This document shows positions 1 to 10,370 of a DNA stretch of 64,000 nt, piece after piece. Both the position numbers and the translations under genes were made by a program. The DNA comes from Asterias rubens (taxonomy: Eukaryota; Echinodermata; Asteroidea; Forcipulatida; Asteriidae): contig NC_047065.1 in NCBI RefSeq assembly GCF_902459465.1, positions 18,618,204 to 18,682,203 of the forward strand, read 5' to 3'. The notes under the pieces are model-generated. The model had not been told where the DNA came from. It searched no databases and saw only the letters and a list, made by a program, of their open reading frames with translations. The first letter of the stretch is position 1; each line of letters begins with the position of its first letter.

Positions 1-1135
1 CTAGCATGGTTCTATCATGGTTCTATCATGATGGTTCTATCATGGTTGTGTCATGGTTCTGTCGTGGTTCTGTCATGGTTCTATCATGGTTCTATCATGG
101 TTCTATCATGGTTCTATCGTGGTTCTATCATGATTCTATAACGGCTCTATTATGGTTCTGTCATGGTTCTGTCATGGTTCTATAACGGTTCTACCATGGT
201 TCTATCATGGTTCTAGCATGGTTCTATCATGGTTCTATCGTGGTTCTATCATGATTCTATAACGGTTCTATCATGGTTCTGCCATGGTTCTGTCATGGTT
301 CAATCATGGTTCTATCATGGTTCTGTCATGGTTCTATCATGGTTCTATCATGGTTCTATCATGGTTCTATCATGGTTCTATCATGATGGTTCTGTCATGG
401 TTCTGTCATGGTTCTATCATGGTTCTGTCATGGTTCTGTCATGGCTCTATCATGGTTCTATCGTGGTTCTATCATGGTTCTATCATGATGGTTCTATCAT
501 GGTTCTGTTATGGTTCTTTCATGGTTCTATCGTGGTTCTATAATGGTTCTATAATGGTTCTATCGGGTTCTGTCATGGTTCTGTCATGGTTCTATAACGG
601 TTCTATCATGGTTCTAGCATGGTTCTATCATGGTTCTATCATGATGGTTCTATCATGGTTGTGTCATGGTTCTGTCGTGGTTCTGTCATGGTTCTATCAT
701 GGTTCTATCATGGTTCTATCATGGTTCTATCGTGGTTCTATCATGATTCTATAACGGCTCTATTATGGTTCTGTCATGGTTCTGTCATGGTTCTATAACG
801 GTTCTACCATGGTTCTATCATGGTTCTAGCATGGTTCTATCATGGTTCTATCGTGGTTCTATCATGATTCTATAACGGTTCTATCATGGTTCTGCCATGG
901 TTCTGTCATGGTTCAATCATGGTTCTATCATGGTTCTGTCATGGTTCTATCATGGTTCTATCATGGTTCTATCATGGTTCTATCATGGTTCTATCATGAT
1001 GGTTCTGTCATGGTTCTGTCATGGTTCTATCATGGTTCTGTCATGGTTCTGTCATGGCTCTATCATGGTTCTATCGTGGTTCTATCATGGTTCTATCATG
1101 ATGGTTCTATCATGGTTCTGTCATGGTTCAAGCGA
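1..1135. repeat. Minisatellite with a 613-bp higher-order duplication
   Basis: The stretch is built from variants of an 11-bp unit, ATGGTTCTATC, with occasional 14-bp units carrying ATGATGG. The sequence starting at 614 repeats the sequence starting at 1 with a fixed offset of 613 bp, as far as about 1120. The array is therefore about 1.85 copies of one block, not a homogeneous array. It is open in several frames only because the unit lacks stop codons. It begins at or before the window edge and ends next to the intron side of the PAN-domain exon. Confidence 0.95.
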
Positions 1136-1248
1136 TAGTATACACAAGGATGAACGGAAGCGTATTGCCGCCAAATGAATGGTCTAGGGTCTAGGTATCG
1201 AAAATAATCAAAACATATTATTGGCAAAACAAAAAATGACATCAATAC

Positions 1249-1560
1249 CTCAGATGCCGTAAAGGTGTAGAGAGACCCAGACTGCTCGACCAATCCCCCA
1301 CCCGCACAAACATCAAAGTGTGAGGCACAGTTCAAGTCACATTCTTGATCTCTAGGCCGGTAATTTGCAGATCTACACCTGGGTGAATCCTTCAGACAGG
1401 CCTGGTAACACAGCTTTTGATTCTTGGTAGCATTTATGGTGGTGTAGTTCCGATCAACCAAAGCATAGTCAATCACACCACACCATGGTGTGAGTTTCCC
1501 GACAACCGATTGCAAATGTAACAGTGGAATAACTATTGCACATAGATAATATACAGGCAT
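1249..1560 (-). CDS. First coding exon of a secreted PAN/Apple-domain-like protein (partial)
   Basis: The exon starts at ATG 1560 and reads 104 codons to a GAG|GTATTG donor after base 1249 (phase 0). Residues 1-21 are a hydrophobic signal peptide. The mature part is cysteine-rich: WCG near residue 27, then CYQAC, PRCRSANY and ECDLN, ending in SLYTF. This spacing is typical of PAN/Apple modules, which bind proteins or carbohydrates outside the cell. Reading past the donor runs into the minisatellite and loses all protein-like character, which supports splicing there. Later exons must lie left of the window. The function of the full protein cannot be told. The domain call is from pattern only; a related cysteine-rich lectin-like module is possible. 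Confidence 0.65.
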
Positions 1561-1771
1561 GATGATATTAGCTTTATGTTTTAACAGTATCTCATACGAA
1601 CAAAGAATATGAAACAGCTTGATCAGAAATCTTCGCGAGTTTTAACATAATTTTAAACGTGAGGTGAGCTCGATTCCGTGCAGTATACTGTCCACAAGAA
1701 GTGACCGCGCAGATTAATAGGCGTATACAAATGCCTCAAAATTAGCACTCCTCCATGATGATGATGTCAAT

Positions 1772-1871
1772 CTTTATGAATCTCTCTACCCATATGCATT
1801 TTATAACAAACGGTTACAGAACGCTTTTCAACGACAAACTCTATCGATCCAAGGCAACGTGTTCCTTTAAC
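1772..1871 (+). mobile_element. Fragment (one arm) of foldback family B
   Basis: The words CATTTTATAACAAACGGTTA and AAGGCAACGTGTTCCTTTAA match the right arms of the fuller copies at 5507, 14858, 29279 and 56856. The other arm is absent. Confidence 0.7.
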
Positions 1872-2627
1872 ATGGATAATTTGGAAAAACTTTATTTTCA
1901 ATTGAGGAGACCATGTGAGTGATTCGTCAATAATAACAACTAAACACTTGTAAGAGGAAACATGTTACTGCGCTTACGAACTCTGCGCTCACGATCACAA
2001 TGATCGACCCTTCCCATGAAATATGCTAATTACATTCACGCATGCGTACAGACCCTGATGGTTGGCAAATGCCATGGAGATGTGCACTAAGCAGATGCGC
2101 AATCGCGTCTGCGTCACGCACCCATTAGCCGTGTACAAAACAACGTGATGTTCCCTCATTTTGCCAACCAAAACGTTAGTGCGCACGCGCTATGTGCAAT
2201 TTACATATTTCATGGAAAGAGTCATTGATCTCCATAGACCTTATTGCAGATAGCAAAAATCCGACGTCCCGCAAAAGATTGTGGGAAATATTTTGCACCT
2301 CCAGTTATACGGTCGTCACGTAACGTGTTCTACAAAGTTTTTGTGTAAACAATAAGTTTGTAAACATTGACATTGTTTGTGGTGGACGGTCATGCTTCTG
2401 TGGCGGAAGACAGTTTCACCCACGAGTGGGTGTACCTCCATGCTTTATTTAGCCATGTCAGATGTGTATTATTAATATAAAAAACTACGACAATAATGCC
2501 ATCGGACCAGTGTGCTTTGCGACTCAACGGAAGAAGTACGTACATACGTAGGTAGGCCTAGGTCCATGCATGTTTTTTTGACTTTGAATGAACACAAAAG
2601 AGTTTAATAAAATATAAATAAAGCTTG

Positions 2628-2668
2628 TTGATGATTTAATCATGACCGGGTCATGATTAAATCATCAA
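2628..2668. repeat. Near-perfect 41-bp palindrome
   Basis: TTGATGATTTAATCATGACC is followed by its inverted copy around a CGG centre. It could extrude as a cruciform, or it could be the remains of a small foldback element. No coding sequence is associated. Confidence 0.85.
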
Positions 2669-2937
2669 GCATGTCAAGCCCAACAAGCTGTGGGCTACAA
2701 TTTTAGTATTGTATATGCTAGATGTTTATTGTATGTGTGATGGGTGGTAGAAACTAAGAAAGAAACATAGGCCTATTCAATTCTATATTCCTCAACTTTT
2801 TTTGGAGATGACAGATATTGATATTATATTCAGAGTATAATATCAATATTCTGATAATGATACTGCTCATTAATTAGTCATATTAGTCATGACTGACTTT
2901 CAGGGCAGAGTGTTTGGTAATGATTTCCAAGGCAAAA

Positions 2938-3090
2938 GATAATAATAATATAATAATATTTATTCGGGCAATCACACTTACAAGCACATGTACATACATT
3001 AAAAATATCTAAGAAAACAAAGTAAAACAACAGTGGGGTGCCCAGGAGAGCATAACAGTTTAAAAAATAACTGTCGCCAAAAGGCGTATG
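2938..3090 (-). mobile_element. Possible 3' end of a non-LTR retrotransposon
   Basis: AATAATAATATTTATTCGGG at the left edge looks like the simple-repeat tail and poly(A)-signal end of a non-LTR element read on the minus strand. No reverse-transcriptase remnant is readable nearby, so this is a weak call. The following 3090-3320 is open but very rich in Lys, Gln and Asn codons and does not look like a gene. Confidence 0.3.
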
Positions 3091-3562
3091 TCTCCTAAAA
3101 CCCTAAAAAATACATTAAGGCAAGAGGGGGCATATAAAAAAGCACAGAAGATAATACAAAACACTAAACAATTTAAAAAGGCAAACAAGCATAGACATAC
3201 ACAGAAAAACACACATAAAAAGATCATTCATAAATACCTCAATCAGTTTCGCTACTGCATTCCTGTTGTGGTGGAGAGCGCTTCACGTGGGGTGGGGGTG
3301 TTTAAAGTTAACGAGTGATAAAGACCAGCTGGAGCTGTTTATAACCGGTTGTTTTCGGATATGTTTAGATTCATAATATGCGCTGGTCTTGGTGCTAGAT
3401 GTTTCACCGTTACGGGCGATGTTGGTGAGTTGGCCGCGCTGGGAAGCAAAACAAGAAACATCTTGCACCAAGACTAACTACGCACACACCACACAATGCA
3501 TCCGAAAACTGTCTCAGTCATTAAAATGCAACACATGTCAGGTCATCAAATAAGATACGTAA

Positions 3563-4545
3563 AAGAGGAAATATTCCATCAGTTATTTACTCAGTAGGAC
3601 TCCTACGTGTCTTAAAACATTCATACAGTTAAAGCAGTCCCAGTAAATTTACTAAGTTTAACTGAAATCATAAAATTTAATATTATTGAGTGATAGGTAG
3701 ACATCAAATAAGACAGTTTGGTTATTTCTCTTTTTGGAAGATGTTGGGGGCTCTGAAAAGAACCGGTTGGTTTTGACGCGTACACATTCAACGTCTATTT
3801 GAAGGTGATGAACATTGTGATAGCCTTGATTCGTGATGCACTTGCTTTATCACTTTGTAGATGTAGGTCCTTTATATTTTTACGTCTTTTCTTGTTGCCA
3901 TCTGGGTGTGCTCCCTTAGCCTTACCGGCCTTCTTCCGTCCCTCTCCACTTGGCTTTTTGAATTTTCCGTGGGCGATATGATATTTAAACAGAGTATGAA
4001 AGATTAAATTAATCCCCGTTATAGTAAAAAGAATACATGTCATTTTTAGTATATGGAGAGACTATTGTAAACATTCCTATACTCTTTTTTCTTTAAATTT
4101 TAAGTTAAAAGCGTTACGTTCAATATAGAATTGAATCTTAAGAGTGTCAGACGTCTTGAGCCATTTTACAAACAAACATATATTTTTTTAATACTACGAG
4201 AAAAATTGTGCGCTACCATGGCTAACGGAAGTTGTTATCGTTCAGTGTTACCTCCTATGACTAAATCAATACATGTGTTGCGTTGCATGAGTCAGCAAAA
4301 CCAGGAAAGTTTACCTGCCGCGATTAATACATTTATCTTCCCCAGTAACGGATCATCAATTGAACAAAGAGTAACTTTTAGTGTTTAAAACCACCATGCA
4401 ATTGCAAGTCGATAATAATATTAAATTTTATGATTTCAGTTAAACTTAGTAAATTTACTGGGACTGCTTTAACTGTATGAATGTTTTAAGACACGTAGGA
4501 GTCCTACTGAGTAAATAACTGATGGAATATTTCCTTTTCAAGTTA
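3563..4545. mobile_element. About 1-kb element with long terminal inverted repeats
   Basis: About 110 bp starting near 3563 (GGAAATATTCCATCAGTTAT) recurs inverted at about 4425-4545 (ATAACTGATGGAATATTTCC). Both arms include AGTAGGACTCCTACGTGTCT or its complement. Between the arms are a minus-strand 82-codon stretch rich in Lys and Arg (3795-4043) and a plus-strand 85-codon stretch (4131-4388); neither resembles a transposase I know. This is probably a non-autonomous DNA transposon or the remains of one. Confidence 0.75.
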
Positions 4546-4754
4546 CATCCGAATATTCGATTATAAAGAATCGAATTTACTGTACGCGTTTCATGTAGGT
4601 AATCTCAAATTATGGGGTTCGGTTTTTTTTATTCCAATGATAATTTGTTTTATAAAAACTAAATACAGAAATAAGCTCGCATTATATTCGACGTGGAATT
4701 GCATAATGGTTTTAAACACTAAAAGTGTAAGTAACATAACATAAAATCAAATAT

Positions 4755-4885
4755 TATTATATTTAATAACTTCAGAATTTACTAAGATTACTTTAACTGC
4801 ATTAATGTTTTAAGACACATAGGAGTCCTGCTGAAAAAAATAAATAAAACATTAACAACTGATGGAATATTTCCTTTTCAGGTGA
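4755..4885 (+). repeat. Extra copy of the terminal repeat of the 3563-4545 element
   Basis: The sequence from about 4775 to 4880 repeats the right arm (ACTTTAACTGCATTAATG, then ACACATAGGAGTCCTGCTGA, then TGATGGAATATTTCC) with about 15 % changes and an inserted A-rich stretch. It may be a solo arm or the end of a second, nested element. Confidence 0.7.
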
Positions 4886-5003
4886 GGGTAGAAAATAATA
4901 GGTCAATATAGTTGACTAAGCTGTTAGTTGCCTATGATGGGGGATCATTTTAATCCTGTACTATAGTTCTGTTTACGTTTAATTTAGGTATGATGAAACT
5001 CCA

Positions 5004-5305
5004 TCTTCCTATTGTGTGTCCTCATTAAATATTTCATTCAACCTTCCGTCTTCCTTTGTGTGTCCCCAAAATTTTAATCCCTTCTCCTTCCGTCTTCCTT
5101 TGTGTGTCCTCATTAAATATGTCATATAACCTTTCGTCTTCCTTTGTATGTCCCCAAAATCTGAATCCCTTTCTTTTGTGTGTCCCCAAAATTTTAATCC
5201 CTTTCCTTTGTGTGTCCTCATTAAATATTCCATTCATCCTTTCGTCTTCCTTTGTGTTTTTGTCGATTTCCAATACTATTTTCCTTTGTGTGTCCCCTTC
5301 AGACG
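5004..5305. repeat. Minisatellite, CTTCCTTTGTGTGTCC units
   Basis: Units of about 30 bp combine CTTCCTTTGTGTGTCC with either CCAAAATTTTAATCCC or TCATTAAATATTTCATTC. They are arranged in a longer period of about 90 bp. The array is open in several frames on both strands through its composition only. Confidence 0.85.
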
Positions 5306-5506
5306 CATCCTTCTACTCGGGTGTTGTGTATTTGACATGAAAGAACTCAGTGCACTCAGAAGCATATTGAAAACTACTACATGTATGCCTACATGATGTT
5401 ATAATAGGTTCTATGGCCCTTTTCGAAAGACCTTCGGCTTTGGATTTATAGAACGCTCCGGGGATTACCTCGGCACTCTTCTCGTGTGATATTGATTAGA
5501 GAACAA

Positions 5507-5823
5507 TATGGTTAGAAAGATGTTGTAAAAGTAGAATACAATGATCCACACAAACATGTCTCGAAATTTCACGGTTTTCCTTTTACCTCGTCGACTAACA
5601 CGGTCGGCCATTTATGGGAGTCAATTTTTTGAATCCCATAAATGGCCGACCGTGTTAGTTCGCAAAGTAAAAGGAAAACCACGCAATTTCGAGGCAAATT
5701 TGTGTGGATCATTGTATTCTACTTTTAAATCATCTTTCGAATCATATGCATTTTATAACAAACGGTTACAAACGCTTTTTATAGACCAACTCGTCCGGTC
5801 CAAGGCAACGTGTTCCTTTAACG
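5507..5823. mobile_element. Foldback family B, copy 1
   Basis: The two arms are inverted copies meeting at 5608-5650 (ACGGTCGGCCATTTATGGGA and its complement). The right arm ends in CAAGGCAACGTGTTCCTTTA. The left arm lacks the outer tip. There is no coding capacity, as expected for a palindromic MITE. Confidence 0.88.
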
Positions 5824-5964
5824 TTAGTTTTGTTTAAACAACCCACCATCGATTTGCATCAGTCGGAATTCTCCTCCGGGTCCATCATCGTACGGGACAG
5901 CTTTTACTTAGTCTTACTAAGCCGTAAACGTGAATACAGTAATTACACACTCAAGCTACTGAAA

Positions 5965-6235
5965 AAATATTCGCGACTAGTCGCGAATTTATTCGCGACT
6001 AGTCGCAGAAATATTCACGACGTCATGAAAATGTTCGCGACTAGTCGTGAAAAAAATCGCGACTAGTCGTGAAAAAATTCGGGACGTCGCAAAAATATTC
6101 GCGACTTGTCGTGAATAAATTCACGACGGCGCAAAAATATTCACGACGTTGAAAAAATATTCGCAACTTTTCGTGAATAAATTCACGACGTCTCAAAAAT
6201 ATTCACGATGTCGCAAAAAATATTCACGACTGGCT
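5965..6235. repeat. Tandem array of palindromic CGCGACTAGTCGCG units
   Basis: About a dozen units of roughly 20 bp read ATTCGCGACTAGTCGTGAAA with variation. The core GCGACTAGTCGC is self-complementary, so both strands carry nearly the same site. Units drift towards TCACGACGTCG on the right side. Open frames across it (5830-6066, 6149-6382) follow from the repeat period. Confidence 0.9.
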
Positions 6236-6239
6236 GTGT

Positions 6240-9208
6240 CCCTTCAGGGCTACCATACTAGACTGGAACAACAGGCGTGTACAGTGGACAGAAGCTGTAG
6301 TAAAGTTGGAGTCAAAACTCGCGGTTTCGAAAATTCCCCCTCAAAAGCCACAATAATTCCAATAAAGGCACTGGCTCCCTGAAAATATTTGTCAAACTTA
6401 TTAGTTTGTTTGTTATATAGCTAAATGAGGCTTAAACGGTGGTGCTCCAATGGTCCAGTGCCACCGATAAGCTGATTTTAAAGCCACAGGACAGTACACC
6501 TTTGGTAAATTGTATACCAACATATGCATAAAATAACAAACCTGTGCAAGTTTGGGCTCAATTGTTTTTCTTGCGAACAATGTTTTTGAGTACATACCAA
6601 TACAGTGTCAAGTGCCTTTAAGAACTTGAATTTACTAAACTACACAACTCCTCCTCTTTGAATACCCAATGGAGTCCTGGCATTTCTCTTATAAAATGGG
6701 GGTAGATAATAGCACAATAAAGAGGTCTACACAACGCACAGTATAAATGTGTAAATTGAGTAGGTGCCAGCAAAAAACAAATATTGCCCTCGGCCCTTAA
6801 TATTGTGGGTTTTTAAGAAGTTGTTCTCGCATAAGAAAGCTCCCACCAGCCACAAATCTCTGAAGTGCAAAGTAGAACGCGAAAGAAAACTTCGCTTGTT
6901 GATTTTGTCACCGCAAAGTAGACCAAATCCCGTCATTGTGTGGAATTAAACAAAGTGCAAACAGGTTTAGTCAACATATTCTATTAAGACATGCACAGCA
7001 TATTTTGTTTTGTTTAGCCTATTGGATCATGCAGAGCAAAAAACAGGTGTCTTGAAAGATTTTGCCCGCTGGGAAAATTGTGCAACTTTTTTTAACGTAA
7101 ATTGTTTCCTTTTTTAAGGGATTTCTTTTAGAATTCATTATTTCTTTTTGCTACCAATTTTTTTTTAAATATTGTACTTGTGATTTCCTTTAAATTGCTT
7201 CTATAATGAGCACATACAATTGCTTATAGAAGGAAAAGGTTACCAGCCAACATATTATATTCATTTTGCATTGTTGTGACTGGTGCCCCGCTCAATTTTT
7301 TGCTTTTGCAAAATTTGGCGAGCGGTATTGATTGGGCCCAGACGATAGGTCCCTGTTCGTTGGTCCATGGGGTCCCACTGGTCTCATCCTTTGGATTGAA
7401 GGTTCCACATACGGCTAAGTTTGTGTTGCTGTTCAATAATATTCAATCACCGATAACCGCAGATAACGGGGTGTTTATCCCCAAAACGCGTTAATTCAGT
7501 TATGAGCTTTAATTTATTATCGATAAGGTACATTGAATGTATTATCGTGATAGCCACCAGGAATTTTAGGAAGATTGTGTAGTTTGTGTGTAGATGGTTG
7601 GAATTCTACCTCCATGGTCCAATGGTCCTGTCTCAGTGTGTTTAGAGCGAGGACCAGATGGTTGTTGAAAGATGAGCCAATAACCTACTCTGTGAATGAC
7701 TCTATTAAATAAATCGCACATAACGGCAAATTGGTTCATCGACCTTTACGGCTCACTACTTGGAGACATAAAGGAACAGATTGAGCAAGATTGGTACTTG
7801 CACTTGTAGTACTTCGTGAATCGTTTCGATTCTCACGGGCAAGTGATTTCAAAACCCGAACACTTCAAAGTCCGTGATGCAACCATTTTGTGGATCAATC
7901 CAGACCCTTATACCCAGCCAGACAGTTGGCAATCCCTGTCCCCCTTCCTCCATGCCTTGCCTAACGAAGTGGAAGACCGATTAATTAAATCATTGCTGAG
8001 AGTGAAACCCCAGCTTTGTTGCCTCACCATCATCAGTGCTGCCAGTTTGAAAACTTTTCACTTAACTTGTCGCCGTTGCTGCTATTCAATCTCAGCTGCC
8101 CATTGACTCTGTTTGCCAGCGAGAGAGCTCACTTTTTATTGGGTAACGAAGCTTTGTTCGGGCTTTATTGACACGTGTGAAAGGGTGATCATTACGTCTA
8201 ACAACGGCACAGCAGCAGCGTAACCGGACAGTGACCGAACAACATCACAATCCCTTGCTCTCTGCATGCATGAATCTTTCGTGGATATTTTTTAGTTGGG
8301 GAACCATCTAAAAAAAATCGCCCATGATTCTCACTGACTTCTTCTTGAACCATAACCAGGAGTGTCAGGGATCTCGGAACAGCTAGCATAGGTGGCCTTC
8401 TCATAGAAGCCTTTCTCCCGTTACCATTTTGACAAGAAGCCACAACCACATGGTAAGTTTTTTAAAGTTTTTATGATTGCAAAACATTTTATGACGCTGC
8501 AAAGCGGCTTTGACAATGACAACATTCTCATAGTAGGATTGTTTAAAACAAAAATCTCGTCTTTGCTGATAAAATTTTAACTGAAATTTGGAAATTGAAT
8601 AGTGAATGACGTCGCTTCCAACTTTGTATGATGACAATCAAACAAAAACTGTTATAAGGAAAGCTTTCCGTGTGAGTCCGTCCTCTTGAAATCGGGCCTT
8701 GTTGACCGGTGTATTTTTTTTGGTAAAGTTGGAGTTTTACAACAAATCATGGCAACAGTGTCTGATAAAATCACACACAGGAGATAGCGTGATGTTTTCC
8801 CAAGGACGTTTCCCATACTTTTAAGCGAGTTTGATAAGATTATACTTTGTATAACTACGGGTCCGTTTTTGGTTCGAAGCGGTCGTTCCCAAAAACGTGC
8901 CTACTAAAGAGAACTTGTTGGAGTATAATGTGAATGCAGCTTTTTGTGGTTAGAGTGCATTGTTTAAACAAAGATCTAAATCAAACCCCAATTTTAGATA
9001 CTAGTTCTATTTTTCTTCCGCTTTTTAGTCAGGCGTAATGTTTTGTGCAGACCAAGCTACCACTATCCCACGCTTACAAAGAAAACCACAGAGCCTGGAC
9101 TTCCTGCAGGCATGGTTTATACTCGGCCCAGTAATGAGAGTTATATCACAATAGAATTACGTTTAATGGGGATTACACCGCGGGATTTGTGTACTAATTG
9201 TTTGTGTT
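6240..9208. other. Intergenic, no gene recognised
   Basis: A fragment of foldback family A lies at about 6498-6625. An open stretch at 7816-8106 and a minus-strand one at 8198-8449 have balanced amino-acid composition but match nothing I know and have no clear splice signals. They are left as unassigned. Confidence 0.5.
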
Positions 9209-9550
9209 TAAAGGCAGTGGACACTAATGGTAATTACTCAAAATAATTATTAGCATAAAACCTTACTTGGTGACGAGTAATGGGGAGAGGTTGATGGTAT
9301 AAAACATTGCGAGAAACGGCTCCCTCTGAAGTGACATAGTTTTCGAGAAAGAAGTAAGTTTCCATGAATTTGATTTCGAGACCTCAGATTTAGAATTTGA
9401 GGTCTCGAAATCAACCATCCAAATGCACACAACTTCGTGTGACAAGGGTGTTTTTTCTTTCATTATTATCTCGTAACTTCGACGACCAATTGAGCTCAAA
9501 TTTTCACAGGCTTGTTATTTTATGCAAATGTTGAGATAACTTGGCAGGCA
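9209..9550. mobile_element. Foldback family A, copy 1
   Basis: It starts AAAGGCAGTGGACACTAATG. The centre is a palindrome (TTTCGAGACCTCAGATTTAG and its complement, 9372-9413), and the second arm includes CAAATTTTCACAGGCTTGTT. It is truncated at the right end compared with copies at 22050 and 27478. Confidence 0.88.
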
Positions 9551-10095
9551 ACTTGTACAATAGTAATTGGAAATTCACAAGTTTATGTGCCAATTACGGT
9601 ACAAAATATTAAACTTATCGTAGTCGTACAGACCAGTGTAGCATAATTCGCGCCAGTAAAAGTCCCTTTATTTTTTTACTGCACATGCACATCATATTAT
9701 AATGTTTTTGTTTATGCTTATCGAGTTTAAAGATCCTGTACACAAACACGCACGGGAGAGGGGCACTGCATTAGTTTCCGACTATGATTGTGCTTTTTCC
9801 TGCATTAACTTGGAAAAAGTTGAACCATTTTCCTAACATTTCTGAGGGTGGTCGCCTTCGTGCTAATCCAGGCAAATGCCTCAAACAAACACTTCTTTTA
9901 AATGTGAAAGTTCAAATAACAACTAAATCCGCTTCAGGGATCTACCGAAATTTAAGCCTAGGCCTATAATCCACGAGTCGATGTTTGATCTTAAGCGATA
10001 ATGGCGCTGGGCGAAGGTTCGTTGGTCCATGGAGAAGAATTTGGTCGAGGGAGACTTAACTTTCCCTTTTTGGACCAACATCATATCAGCTGTTA

Positions 10096-10370
10096 AAGGC
10101 ACTTGACACCTTTGATTAATGTCAAAAGACCAATATCTCACTTGGTGTATCCCAACATGCATAAAATAACATGTAAACATTTGGACTCAATATATTGGTC
10201 ATTAATGTACTTGCAAGAGAACAATGAAAGAAAAACTGTTGCACAAACTTGTGTGCTTTTAGGCCTGAAGTTTTTTAATATTTAGGGAGAAATTACCTCT
10301 TTCTCAAAATCTACGTTTTCAGAGGGAGTCGTTTCTCACTGTATGTTTTATACTATGACATGTTGGACCC
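10096..10370. mobile_element. Foldback family A, copy 2 (degenerate)
   Basis: It carries the family words AAAGGCACTTGACACCTTTG, CATAAAATAACA and CAGAGGGAGTCGTTTCTCAC in order. The central palindrome is lost and the right tip is missing. Confidence 0.8.

Larger units (their letters stand above)
1561..2937. other. Non-coding, with one repeat fragment and a palindrome
   Basis: I see no convincing coding exon here. The region is presumably upstream of the PAN-domain gene. It holds a fragment of foldback family B and a 41-bp palindrome, both listed separately, and AT-rich hairpin sequence near 2816-2850. Confidence 0.6.

Noticed and set aside
1-1135. CRISPR-like array
   Set aside because: The units are contiguous degenerate 11-mers without unique spacers, and the DNA is animal.
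229-1178. Open frames of up to 156 codons in the first kilobase
   Set aside because: They are translations of an 11-bp minisatellite without stop codons and show only a repeated VLSWFYHGSIM pattern.
3795-4043. Lys/Arg-rich 82-codon frame as a histone-like or protamine gene
   Set aside because: It lies inside a terminal-inverted-repeat element, and basic composition alone is not evidence.
7816-8106. 96-codon open frame
   Set aside because: The composition looks balanced but there is no start context, splice signal or recognised motif. It is kept only as a remark.
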